From: Salinibacterium sp.
GTDB lineage: Bacteria; Actinomycetota; Actinomycetes; Actinomycetales; Microbacteriaceae
DNA: 5,364 bases
Direction: 5' to 3'
NCBI GenBank assembly: GCA_025352485.1
Contig: JANXTJ010000324.1
Location: 1-5,364 of the forward strand
Part shown: positions 1-5,364 of the stretch, piece by piece
Layout: every line of letters starts with the position of its first letter
Position numbering within the stretch: position 1 is the first letter of the stretch
Position numbers and translations under genes: made by a program
Notes under the pieces: generated by a model
What the model saw: only the letters and a program-made list of their open reading frames with translations
Databases searched by the model: none
What the model was told of the DNA's origin: nothing

Positions 1-90
1 GTGCGCCCGATGCGGGTCTTCCACAGCTCGATCACCTACCTGACGCTGGTATTCATCGCCATCGGTATCGACCCGCTGCTGCCCTTCTAA
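1..90 (+). CDS. ctaB: Protoheme IX farnesyltransferase (heme O synthase), C-terminal end only
   Basis: Frame 1 is open from the window edge and ends at TAA (88-90), giving 29 residues. They read R-P-M-R-V-F-H-S-S-I-T-Y-L-T-L, then a hydrophobic stretch, and end I-D-P-L-L-P-F. The M-R-x-F-H-x-S-I-x-Y-L-T-L and I-D-P-(F/L)-L pattern is the usual last transmembrane helix and C-terminus of actinobacterial CtaB, a UbiA-family integral membrane prenyltransferase. The enzyme adds a farnesyl group to the heme B vinyl to make heme O. The active-site Asp-rich loops lie before the window, so they cannot be checked. The presence of ctaA, the next enzyme of the heme A pathway, about 1.1 kb away supports the call. 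The fragment is short, so the identification rests on the C-terminal pattern plus context. Confidence 0.82.
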   Translation: MRPMRVFHSSITYLTLVFIAIGIDPLLPF

Positions 91-159
91 CCCTCAGTTA
101 CGGACTTCCGCCCCAATGCGTTACATGCGCACCGACAGATATCCGCAAGTCACGAGAAT

Positions 160-1069
160 TCAACGCCACCCGTGGAGACGCAGGTTCATCTGGAGCCTCC
201 CAATCAATTCCGACGGGTCCGCAAGGTCATTGGCTACGCTACGCACGACGCTGAATCCCATCGTCTCGAGCTTCCGCGTTCGCGCGATGTCCTTCATCCA
301 CTGGGCGCGATCCGTGCGGTGATAGTCGCCCTCGTACTCGATGAGCACCGGGTAGTTGACGAAGCTCAGGTCGGGTCTGGCAAGGAATTGCCCCCGATCG
401 TCGCGCACGTCGACATTGACCTGCAATTTCGGAAGTCCGGCAGCGGCGAGTTCGACCCGAATCATCGACTCGGCCGGTGACTCCGCGCGATCCGTGAGGA
501 GGGGTAGGGCGGCGCGAAGGTTGGCCCGGCCGCGCCGCCCCGGAAAGGATGCCACGGCATCCGCTAGTGCTGCCACGGTCGAATGAGGGTGCCGGCGGTC
601 GAGGATTGCGTCGCCGACACGCTACCAACTCCCTCAACCGAAGCATTCCGGCGAGGTCGCACCAGGTGTGCTCGACGCTGGTTGTCCTGAGCCCTTCAGG
701 CGGGAGCTGAACGGGCTCGAGTCGCCTGAGTTGGTGACCGTGAATCCCGCGGAGGTCGGTGGAACGTAGGGGCGCCCGCACCGAGACATCCATCGCCCAG
801 CGCCGCTCGAGCGCAAGAGGAAGAGGAAGCGCGTGCAGGAGTGCGGCGGTCACGTGCGAAAACACGGCGTGATCGGGAAGCCTCAGCGCGTACGCGGCGC
901 ATCTTCGACGCAGATCGTGCGCTTGGGCGGCCGGCAACCGGGTGCCCCAGACGGCCCCGGACAGGTCATTGGCCCGCAAGCGCTTGGACGAGACTCCGAG
1001 CTCCCGCGCTGACGACGCCAGAAAGGGGCCAGGCAGTAGTGCGGAAGGAAGTGTGGATCGGCGCGACAT
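160..1069 (-). pseudogene. DUF559 / PD-(D/E)XK nuclease-fold protein, interrupted by one frameshift
   Basis: Two ORFs in different - strand frames join into one protein of about 302 residues, the usual length for this actinobacterial family. The N-terminal part starts at ATG 1067-1069 and has a helix-turn-helix-like start (S-A-R-E-L-G-V-S-S-K-R-L-R), then F-S-H-V-T-A-A-L-L-H-A-L-P-L-P-L, then T-S-V-E-H-T-W-C-D-L-A. This is the AbiEi-antitoxin-like N-terminal region often found in these proteins. After codon GCG (622-620) that frame turns into Arg/Pro-rich nonsense. Dropping one base near 617-622 continues it as V-G-D-A-I-L-D-R-R-H-P, into the C-terminal frame that stops at TGA (162-160). The C-terminal half has R-P-D-L-S, then L-I-E-Y-E-G-D-Y-H-R-T-D and a later V-V-R, matching the DUF559/Vsr-like fold with candidate acidic metal ligands. 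The true function is unknown; nuclease activity is only inferred from the fold. No strong ribosome binding site precedes ATG 1069. An ATG at 576 could start a C-terminal-only product of 138 residues, but it lies inside the domain and is probably not a native start. A sequencing error is an alternative to a real lesion. Confidence 0.75.
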
Positions 1070-1194
1070 CCGACAATGGTGGGCAATGTGCTTGCCTCGC
1101 TACCGACAAACTCGTCAGTTGCGGAAAACTGCCCGTTCGACTGTGACGTGGGGGGACAGAAGTACGTTAGTGGAGGCCCGCTGGTGGATCCTTG

Positions 1195-2145
1195 CTAGAA
1201 ACGCGTGGGCAACTCACGTGCCGCGAGCACGACAGCAGAGACGGCGGCCACGAGGCATCCAGCGAGCACCATGTGAATGCCGACCAGCACCTCCGGCAGA
1301 CCGAATCGTGCCTGAGTGACCCCGACGAAGACCTGCACGACTTCGATCGCCAATAGCCCGACAACGAAGGGCCGCGCCCCCCGCGCGTGGAGAACGAGTA
1401 CCGCAATCAGGAGGGCAATCGTCAGGGCCAGCGTCGCATAGGCGGGCCAGGAGTGCACGTGTTGCAGCAGTTGCGGGTCGAGACCGTTGCGCGGCGCGGG
1501 CTTGTCGGGGTGAGAGTTGTCGCCGGCGTGCGGTCCCGAGCCGGTGGTGAGGATGCCCATCAGAACGGTGATCCCCGCGACAACCGCGGTGGCCCACGCG
1601 AGTCCGCGATACCAGCGGGGCACCGCCCCGGCCGGGGCGGCATCCGGCGATGTAGCACGACCGCGATATACCCGCCACACCAGAACCGTCGTGAGCACGA
1701 CCAGCACGACCGACACCGCAAAATGGGCACCGACGACGTAGGGATTGAGCCCGGTGAGCACGGTGATGCCGCCGAGCACAGCCTGAAACGGGATGCTGAG
1801 CCCCTGAGCGAGTGTCAGCCCGAACAGGTCGGGGCGGGTGCGCCGAAAACGCACGACGAACAGGAACGCGAGGATCACCACGATCGCGAGCACGAAGGTG
1901 AGCATCCGGTTGGCGAACTCGATGATGCCGTGGGCACCCATCTCCGGCGTGTTGACGAATGAACCGGCGGTGCACTGCGGCCAGGTCGGGCAGCCGAGGC
2001 CAGACGCGGTCAACCGCACCGCGCCCCCGGTTCCGATGAGCACCACCTGCAACATCAACGAGAGCCAGGCGATCGTGCGAACACGGCGATCTACGCTCCG
2101 CGGAAGCCAGCGCCACGGCCGATTGAGAATATCCATGACGCTCAC
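1195..2145 (-). CDS. ctaA: Heme A synthase (COX15/CtaA family)
   Basis: This integral membrane protein oxidises the C8 methyl of heme O to a formyl group, giving heme A for aa3-type cytochrome c oxidase. I chose GTG 2145 (316 residues) because AGGAAG (2158-2153) sits 7 nt upstream. ATG 2136 (313 residues) is the main alternative; ATG 2211 has an atypical hydrophilic leader and would include the ribosome binding site. About eight hydrophobic segments are visible (roughly residues 24-44, 74-98, 108-131, 137-158, 183-201, 230-252, 259-277, 285-308). Family marks are G-G-A-V-R-L-T-x-S-G-L-G-C-P-x-W-P-x-C with the external Cys pair (Cys52, Cys58), histidines in N-P-Y-V-V-G-A-H, Q-H-V-H-S-W and V-G-I-H suited to heme ligation, and the loop T-G-S-G-P-H-A-G-D. 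The first-half motif reads I-E-F-A-N-R, with Asn where Bacillus-type enzymes have His; I recall this from other actinobacterial CtaA. It is divergent from the suf operon and lies close to ctaB. Confidence 0.95.
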   Translation of the reverse strand: MSVMDILNRPWRWLPRSVDRRVRTIAWLSLMLQVVLIGTGGAVRLTASGLGCPTWPQCTAGSFVNTPEMGAHGIIEFANRMLTFVLAIVVILAFLFVVRFRRTRPDLFGLTLAQGLSIPFQAVLGGITVLTGLNPYVVGAHFAVSVVLVVLTTVLVWRVYRGRATSPDAAPAGAVPRWYRGLAWATAVVAGITVLMGILTTGSGPHAGDNSHPDKPAPRNGLDPQLLQHVHSWPAYATLALTIALLIAVLVLHARGARPFVVGLLAIEVVQVFVGVTQARFGLPEVLVGIHMVLAGCLVAAVSAVVLAARELPTRF

Positions 2146-2152
2146 AGCACAT

Positions 2153-2158
2153 CTTCCT
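2153..2158 (-). promoter_or_regulatory. Ribosome binding site deciding the ctaA start
   Basis: On the - strand this reads AGGAAG, 7 nt before GTG 2145 and 16 nt before ATG 2136. The spacing favours the GTG codon as the translation start of ctaA. It also argues against the longer ORF from ATG 2211. Confidence 0.65.
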
Positions 2159-2176
2159 GTTTTTCGGGCCGACTCG

Positions 2177-2191
2177 CCTATACAATTAATA
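2177..2191. promoter_or_regulatory. AT-rich box, possible -10 region for ctaA and/or suf
   Basis: This is the only markedly AT-rich stretch in the GC-rich ctaA-sufB intergenic region. On the + strand it contains TACAAT (2181-2186, 5 of 6 to TATAAT). On the - strand it contains TATTAA and TATAGG, each 4 of 6. No convincing -35 hexamer lies at 16-18 nt on either strand. A ctaA transcript starting here would have a leader of roughly 30 nt, which is reasonable; a sufB transcript would have a leader of over 200 nt. The orientation is undecided and the call rests on base composition and position. Confidence 0.3.
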
Positions 2192-2208
2192 GGTTCAGGA
2201 TCACAGCC

Positions 2209-2366
2209 CATGCCGGGGAGTCATCGACGACGCCGGAGCGTCAGCTCCGCAGTCCTGCTTCAAGTCTAAGCAGCCCACGTGTGCACAGTCACTCGGCGGC
2301 TGGGTGCCTCGAAAAACGCCCCGGCATGCTTGCACGAAGCGCGCATGCTGTGTGAGGGAATGCCGG
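2209..2366. repeat. Three ATGCCGG elements, two forming a 10-bp inverted repeat
   Basis: CATGCCGGGG (2209-2218) has its exact reverse complement CCCCGGCATG at 2319-2328, and a third ATGCCGG lies at 2360-2366 in direct orientation. The second and third copies can also pair with each other as a 7-bp stem. The same 7-mer or its complement occurs about five times in the roughly 4.8 kb outside this region (for example near 2636, 3404, 3694, 4566 and 5233), so three copies in about 160 non-coding bases is a local enrichment. A regulator operator or an RNA structure is possible; neither is shown. Confidence 0.3.
2234..2249. other. Perfect 6-bp stem-loop in the ctaA-sufB intergenic region
   Basis: CGGAGC (2234-2239) and GCTCCG (2244-2249) are exact inverted copies separated by the loop GTCA. 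Neither strand has a following T-run, so it does not look like an intrinsic terminator. It could be a leader hairpin of a long suf transcript or a protein-binding palindrome. Short GC-rich inverted repeats also arise by chance, so the function is unassigned. Confidence 0.3.
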
Positions 2367-2382
2367 TGAGACCACCTCGGTT
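2357..2382 (+). promoter_or_regulatory. Candidate SigR/SigH-type ECF sigma promoter for the suf operon
   Basis: GGAAT (2357-2361) is followed after exactly 18 nt by GTT (2380-2382). This matches the GGAAT-N18-GTT form known for Streptomyces SigR and the similar mycobacterial/corynebacterial SigH promoters of the thiol-oxidative stress response. The base before GGAAT is G, as often seen. A transcript would begin at about 2389-2391, just before the ribosome binding site, giving a leader of under 20 nt. Stress control of Fe-S assembly is biologically sensible. No sigma-factor gene is in the window, so this is a motif match plus position, not proof. Confidence 0.45.
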
Positions 2383-2391
2383 TGAACCGGT

Positions 2392-2401
2392 AGGAAAGAG
2401 G
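2392..2401 (+). promoter_or_regulatory. sufB ribosome binding site
   Basis: AGGAAAGAGG precedes ATG 2407, with the AGAGG core (2397-2401) 5 nt from the start codon. It is the clearest ribosome binding site in the window and fixes the sufB start. Confidence 0.75.
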
Positions 2402-2406
2402 TAACT

Positions 2407-3825
2407 ATGTCTGACGTGCTCATCGACCGGCCAGAACTCAATGGGCTGGGCCAGTACGAGTTCGGTTGGTCCGACTCCGACGCCGCGGGATCCTCCGCGC
2501 GCCGCGGGATCAACGAAGAGGTCGTCACCGACATCTCGCGCCTCAAGAACGAACCGGAGTGGATGCTCAAGAATCGGCTCAAAGGGCTCGAGCTCTTTCG
2601 CCGCAAGCCGATGCCCACCTGGGGTGCAGACCTCTCCGGCATTGACTTCGAGAACATCAAGTACTTCGTGCGCTCCACCGAAAAGCAGGCACAGACTTGG
2701 GAAGACCTTCCCGAAGACATCCGCAACACCTACGAGCGGTTGGGCATCCCTGAGGCCGAGCGCAAGCGGCTCGTCTCCGGCGTCGCGGCCCAGTACGAGT
2801 CCGAGGTCGTCTTCCACTCCATCAACGCTGAACTTGAAGCGCAGGGCGTCATCTTCATGGATACCGACACGGCTCTCAAGGAGCACCCGGAGTTCTTCGA
2901 CGAATACTTTGGCAAGGTCATCCCGGCCGGCGACAACAAGTTTGCCGCACTCAACACGGCGGTCTGGTCTGGGGGCTCGTTCGTTTATGTGCCCAAGGGC
3001 GTCCACGTCGAGATCCCGCTGCAGGCGTATTTCCGGATCAATACCGAAAATATGGGGCAGTTCGAGCGCACGTTGATCATCGCCGACGAGGGCTCGTACG
3101 TCCACTACATCGAGGGTTGCACCGCCCCGATTTACACCAGCGACTCGCTGCATTCCGCGGTCGTCGAGATCATCGTGAAGAAGAACGCCCGAGTGCGGTA
3201 CACGACGATTCAGAACTGGTCGACCAACGTCTACAACCTGGTGACCAAGCGCGCGATCGCCCACGAGGGCGCCACCATGGAGTGGATCGACGGCAACATC
3301 GGCTCCAAGGTGACGATGAAGTACCCGTCCATCTATCTGGTGGGGGAGCACGCCAAGGGTGAGACGCTCTCGGTGGCATTCGCCGGCCCCGGTCAGCATC
3401 AGGATGCCGGCGCGAAGATGATCCACATGGCGCCGTATACGACGTCGTCGATCGTCTCGAAGTCGATCGCCCGTGGCGGCGGACGGGCGGGATACCGGGG
3501 CGAGGTGCGCGTCGACGAGAAGGCCCACCACTCCGCGAACACCGTTCGCTGTGACGCGCTGCTGGTCGACACGATCTCGCGGTCGGACACCTATCCCGCC
3601 ATCGACATCCGGGTCGACGATGTTCAGCTCGGCCACGAGGCGACCGTCTCGCGGGTGAGCGCGGAGCAGCTGTTCTACCTTCAATCCCGCGGCATGCCGG
3701 AGGACGAGGCGATGGCCATGATCGTCCGCGGCTTTATCGAACCGATCGCGCGTGAACTCCCGATGGAGTACGCGCTCGAACTGAACAAGCTCATTGAGAT
3801 GAGCATGGAAGGCAGCGTCGGCTAG
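2407..3825 (+). CDS. sufB: Fe-S cluster assembly scaffold protein SufB
   Basis: SufB is the cytoplasmic scaffold subunit of the SufBCD complex, which builds [Fe-S] clusters from sulfide delivered by the SufS desulfurase system using SufC ATPase activity. At 472 residues it has normal length. The N-terminal domain shows L-K-N-E-P-E-W-M-L-K-N-R-L-K (about 46-59) and Y-E-S-E-V-V-F-H. The SufBD beta-helix core spans about 200-445, with Y-I-E-G-C-T-A-P (Cys238) and the block H-H-S-A-N-T-V-R-C-D (Cys382). Glu411, in G-H-E-A-T-V-S-R, lies 29 residues after Cys382, the same spacing as the E. coli SufB catalytic/ligand pair Cys405 and Glu434. It continues into the highly conserved E-Q-L-F-Y-L-Q-S-R-G. 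No intein interrupts it, unlike Mycobacterium tuberculosis SufB. It is the first gene of the operon here and lies 2 nt before sufD. No ArsR/SufR-like gene lies directly upstream; the upstream neighbour is divergent ctaA. Confidence 0.98.
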   Translation: MSDVLIDRPELNGLGQYEFGWSDSDAAGSSARRGINEEVVTDISRLKNEPEWMLKNRLKGLELFRRKPMPTWGADLSGIDFENIKYFVRSTEKQAQTWEDLPEDIRNTYERLGIPEAERKRLVSGVAAQYESEVVFHSINAELEAQGVIFMDTDTALKEHPEFFDEYFGKVIPAGDNKFAALNTAVWSGGSFVYVPKGVHVEIPLQAYFRINTENMGQFERTLIIADEGSYVHYIEGCTAPIYTSDSLHSAVVEIIVKKNARVRYTTIQNWSTNVYNLVTKRAIAHEGATMEWIDGNIGSKVTMKYPSIYLVGEHAKGETLSVAFAGPGQHQDAGAKMIHMAPYTTSSIVSKSIARGGGRAGYRGEVRVDEKAHHSANTVRCDALLVDTISRSDTYPAIDIRVDDVQLGHEATVSRVSAEQLFYLQSRGMPEDEAMAMIVRGFIEPIARELPMEYALELNKLIEMSMEGSVG

Positions 3826-3827
3826 GC

Positions 3828-5015
3828 ATGTCGATACTCACACCCGAACAGCACGGCGCCGCGGCGCACAGCGACGGCGGATGGGATTCGGGCGAGGGCA
3901 GGGTCGTTCCCGTGCAAACTCGCTCCGAGCGCTTCTCTTCCTTCGTGCACAATGACTTCCCCCCTGTCACCGGTCTCGAGGCCGAGTGGAAGCTCACCCC
4001 GGTCGCCCTCGTGCGCGACCTCATCGACGGCCAGCTCGACGGCTCGTCCTACGACTACACCGCTCCTGCGGCGGACGGCGTGGAACTCGAGTGGATCGAC
4101 AGGAGTGACGCTCGCGTTGGCTCGGTCGGGATACCCGAGGAGCGGGCATCCGCCAATGCATGGGGCTCATTCGAGAAAGCACTCGCCATCACCGTGCGTG
4201 GCGACGAGCACATCGATCTGACCGTTTCACGCTCCACGCTCGGCGCGACACCGCGCGCGGCCCACACCGTGATCACCGCGAAGGCCAACAGCAACGCGAC
4301 GATCATCCTGCAATCGGGCGGTCGAGCCACCCTCAGCGAGAACATCGAGATCATCGTCGAAGACGGCGCAGCACTGACCGTCGTGTCGGTGCAGGAGTGG
4401 GCCGATGATGCCATCCATCTGGCGAGCCACTTTGCCTCCGTCGGCCGCGACGCCAAGCTCAAGCACGTGGTGGTCTCCCTGAGCGGAACGGTTATTCGCG
4501 TAAATCTCGCTGTACATCTCGACGGCGAGGGGGCCGACGGCGACCTCTACGGCCTCTATTTCGCGGATGCCGGGCAACATTTCGAGCAGCGCGTCTACCT
4601 GCACCACGTGGCGAAGAACACCAAGGGCCGCGTCAACTACAAGGGCGCGCTGCAGGGCAAAGGCGCGCGCACGGTCTGGGTCGGCGACGTTCTGATCGGT
4701 GCGGCCGCGGCCGGTACCGACAGCTACGAACAAAACCGCAACCTGGTGTTGAGTGAGGGCACCCGCGCCGACTCGATCCCCAACCTCGAAATCGAGACCG
4801 GCGACATCCTCGGGGCCGGCCATGCCAGCGCAACCGGCCGCTTCGACGACGAGCAGCTGTTTTACCTGCAGGCGCGCGGCATCACCGAAGCGGAGGCGCG
4901 CCGACTCGTGGTGATCGGATTCCTCTCCGAGATCGTGCAGCGCATCGGCAATATCGAACTCGAAGCGCGACTGCATGTCGCCATCGAGAAAGAACTTGAG
5001 AGAACAGCCGGATGA
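3828..5015 (+). CDS. sufD: Fe-S cluster assembly protein SufD
   Basis: SufD is the paralogous partner of SufB; the SufB-SufD heterodimer binds two SufC ATPases and builds the nascent cluster at its interface. The 395-residue product has a short variable N-terminus, the H-N-D-F-P-P-V-T-G-L-E-A-E-W-K segment near 42-56, and a SufBD beta-helix core (about 130-370). The core ends in N-L-E-I-E-T-G-D-I-L-G-A-G-H-A-S-A-T-G-R and E-Q-L-F-Y-L-Q-A-R-G. His332 in G-H-A-S-A-T-G-R aligns with the position of E. coli SufD His360, proposed as a cluster ligand or assembly residue. There are no cysteines in the core, which is usual because SufB supplies the Cys. Its ATG is 2 nt after the sufB stop with only a poorly spaced GGAAGG (near 3808) upstream, so translational coupling to sufB is likely. 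Its stop overlaps the next start by 4 nt. Confidence 0.96.
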   Translation: MSILTPEQHGAAAHSDGGWDSGEGRVVPVQTRSERFSSFVHNDFPPVTGLEAEWKLTPVALVRDLIDGQLDGSSYDYTAPAADGVELEWIDRSDARVGSVGIPEERASANAWGSFEKALAITVRGDEHIDLTVSRSTLGATPRAAHTVITAKANSNATIILQSGGRATLSENIEIIVEDGAALTVVSVQEWADDAIHLASHFASVGRDAKLKHVVVSLSGTVIRVNLAVHLDGEGADGDLYGLYFADAGQHFEQRVYLHHVAKNTKGRVNYKGALQGKGARTVWVGDVLIGAAAAGTDSYEQNRNLVLSEGTRADSIPNLEIETGDILGAGHASATGRFDDEQLFYLQARGITEAEARRLVVIGFLSEIVQRIGNIELEARLHVAIEKELERTAG

Positions 5016-5341
5016 GCGCCGAACGCATTTGCACCACCGCCGAGCTCGAGACCAACAAGGCTTTTCGGGTGGTTCTGGAGAAGACGGCGATCGTGGTCGT
5101 CAAGGATTCGACCGGTGCGGTTCACGCCATTGGCGATACCTGCACCCACGGTGACATCTCGCTTGCCGAGGGATTCGTCGAGGACGAAGACATCGAGTGC
5201 TGGGCGCACGGCTCAAAGTTTTCGCTCGCCACCGGCATGCCGCTGAACCTTCCCGCGTACGAACCCGTCCCCGTATTCGCCGTGACGGTGGATGCCGATG
5301 GCGTCGTCTACATCGACCCCCACACGACCCTGGCTGTCTAA
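5012..5341 (+). CDS. Rieske-type [2Fe-2S] ferredoxin of the suf operon
   Basis: This 109-residue soluble protein carries one Rieske [2Fe-2S] centre. The ligands are C-T-H (Cys44, His46) and C-W-A-H (Cys63, His66), with the typical following G-S-K-F-S-L-A-T-G and L-P-A-Y-E-P-V-P-V-F. The sequence resembles the ferredoxin components of ring-hydroxylating dioxygenases (BphF/NdoA type), and automatic pipelines often name such genes as dioxygenase ferredoxin subunits. No dioxygenase or reductase gene is nearby. The gene overlaps sufD by ATGA (5012-5015), which implies co-translation with the SUF machinery. The same sufB-sufD-Rieske order is familiar in actinobacteria, so a role in electron supply to, or as a client of, Fe-S assembly is more likely than aromatic degradation. 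The physiological partner is not known from this sequence. No signal peptide or membrane segment is seen, so it should be cytoplasmic. Confidence 0.93.
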   Translation: MSAERICTTAELETNKAFRVVLEKTAIVVVKDSTGAVHAIGDTCTHGDISLAEGFVEDEDIECWAHGSKFSLATGMPLNLPAYEPVPVFAVTVDADGVVYIDPHTTLAV

Positions 5342-5356
5342 GCAGCCTCCCCGAAT

Positions 5357-5360
5357 AGGA
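5357..5360 (+). promoter_or_regulatory. Likely ribosome binding site of the next operon gene
   Basis: AGGA lies 16 nt after the Rieske stop codon and 4 nt before the window edge, and no terminator-like hairpin intervenes. A start codon just beyond the window would be well placed. By operon context the gene is probably sufC, the SUF ATPase, but none of its coding sequence is visible. Confidence 0.45.
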
Positions 5361-5364
5361 ACTC

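Noticed and set aside
91..159. Terminator between convergent ctaB and the DUF559 pseudogene.
   Set aside because: Only a 4-bp CGGA/TCCG inverted repeat is visible, with a 2-nt loop and no T-run.
614..625. Programmed +1 frameshift in the DUF559 gene.
   Set aside because: No slippery run, stop-codon context or stimulating structure is evident, and this family is not known to need recoding.
817..831. AAGAGGAAGAGGAAG tandem hexamer-like repeat.
   Set aside because: It encodes the L-P-L-P-L segment normal for this protein family; it is short coding repetition, not a regulatory repeat.
1070..1194. Promoter or small gene between ctaA and the DUF559 pseudogene.
   Set aside because: I found no convincing -35/-10 pair, terminator or coding frame in these 125 bases; only a 5-bp CAGTT/AACTG inverted repeat is present.
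841..1319. Overlapping + strand ORFs (841-1146, 942-1319) across the DUF559 start and the ctaA end.
   Set aside because: They are Arg/Pro-rich with no family signature and no ribosome binding site; the N-terminal DUF559-family protein reads clearly on the other strand.
1387..1962. Open + strand frame of 191 codons antisense to ctaA.
   Set aside because: It is a His/Arg/Glu/Gly-rich shadow of the hydrophobic ctaA frame, with no domain.
2234..2249. Intrinsic terminator at the CGGAGC/GCTCCG hairpin.
   Set aside because: There is no T-run on either strand, and it lies upstream of both divergent genes, where a terminator would not be expected.
2266..3684. Open - strand frame of 472 codons antisense to sufB.
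   Set aside because: It is a shadow of the GC3-biased sufB frame: Arg/Asp/Val/Gly-rich, matching no family I know, and sufB on the + strand is unmistakable.
4227..4976. Open - strand frame of 249 codons antisense to sufD.
   Set aside because: It has the same low-complexity V/D/A/R shadow composition and no motif, while the opposite strand is clear SufD.
2264..5347. Twelve-base direct repeat GTCTAAGCAGCC at 2264-2275 and 5336-5347, as if flanking a suf cassette.
   Set aside because: One shared 12-mer pair is expected by chance in about 5.3 kb, and the second copy is only the Rieske stop codon and its surroundings. There is no mobile element.

Overview
This window looks like ordinary core chromosome of a high-GC Gram-positive bacterium. 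The evidence is the GC-rich, GC3-biased coding, the uninterrupted actinobacterial-type SufB/SufD, a Rieske ferredoxin inside the suf operon, and a DUF559-type protein of the kind common in Microbacteriaceae and other Micrococcales. Placement in or near Microbacteriaceae is inference from these features; no rRNA or other marker gene is present.

Layout: bases 1-90 are the last 29 codons of ctaB (heme O synthase, + strand). Bases 160-1069 on the - strand hold a gene for a DUF559 / PD-(D/E)XK nuclease-fold protein, broken by one frameshift near 617-622. Bases 1195-2145 on the - strand are ctaA (heme A synthase). A 261-bp intergenic region (2146-2406) separates ctaA from the divergent suf operon: sufB (2407-3825), sufD (3828-5015) and a Rieske-type [2Fe-2S] ferredoxin (5012-5341). 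These three genes are packed with a 2-nt gap and a 4-nt overlap. The window ends at a ribosome-binding-site-like AGGA, which probably serves the next operon gene (expected to be sufC).

Function: CtaB converts heme B to heme O and CtaA converts heme O to heme A for aa3-type cytochrome oxidase, so the two ctaA/ctaB genes flanking the broken ORF form one pathway. SufB and SufD are the scaffold proteins of the SUF iron-sulfur cluster assembly machine. The co-translated Rieske protein is either a client or an electron-transfer accessory of that machine.

I found no undescribed system. The points most worth checking are a good match to a SigR/SigH-type (thiol-oxidative-stress ECF sigma) promoter immediately upstream of the sufB ribosome binding site, repeated and inverted ATGCCGG elements in the ctaA-sufB intergenic region, the single-base lesion in the DUF559 gene, and the lack of a sufR-like regulator gene directly upstream of sufB.
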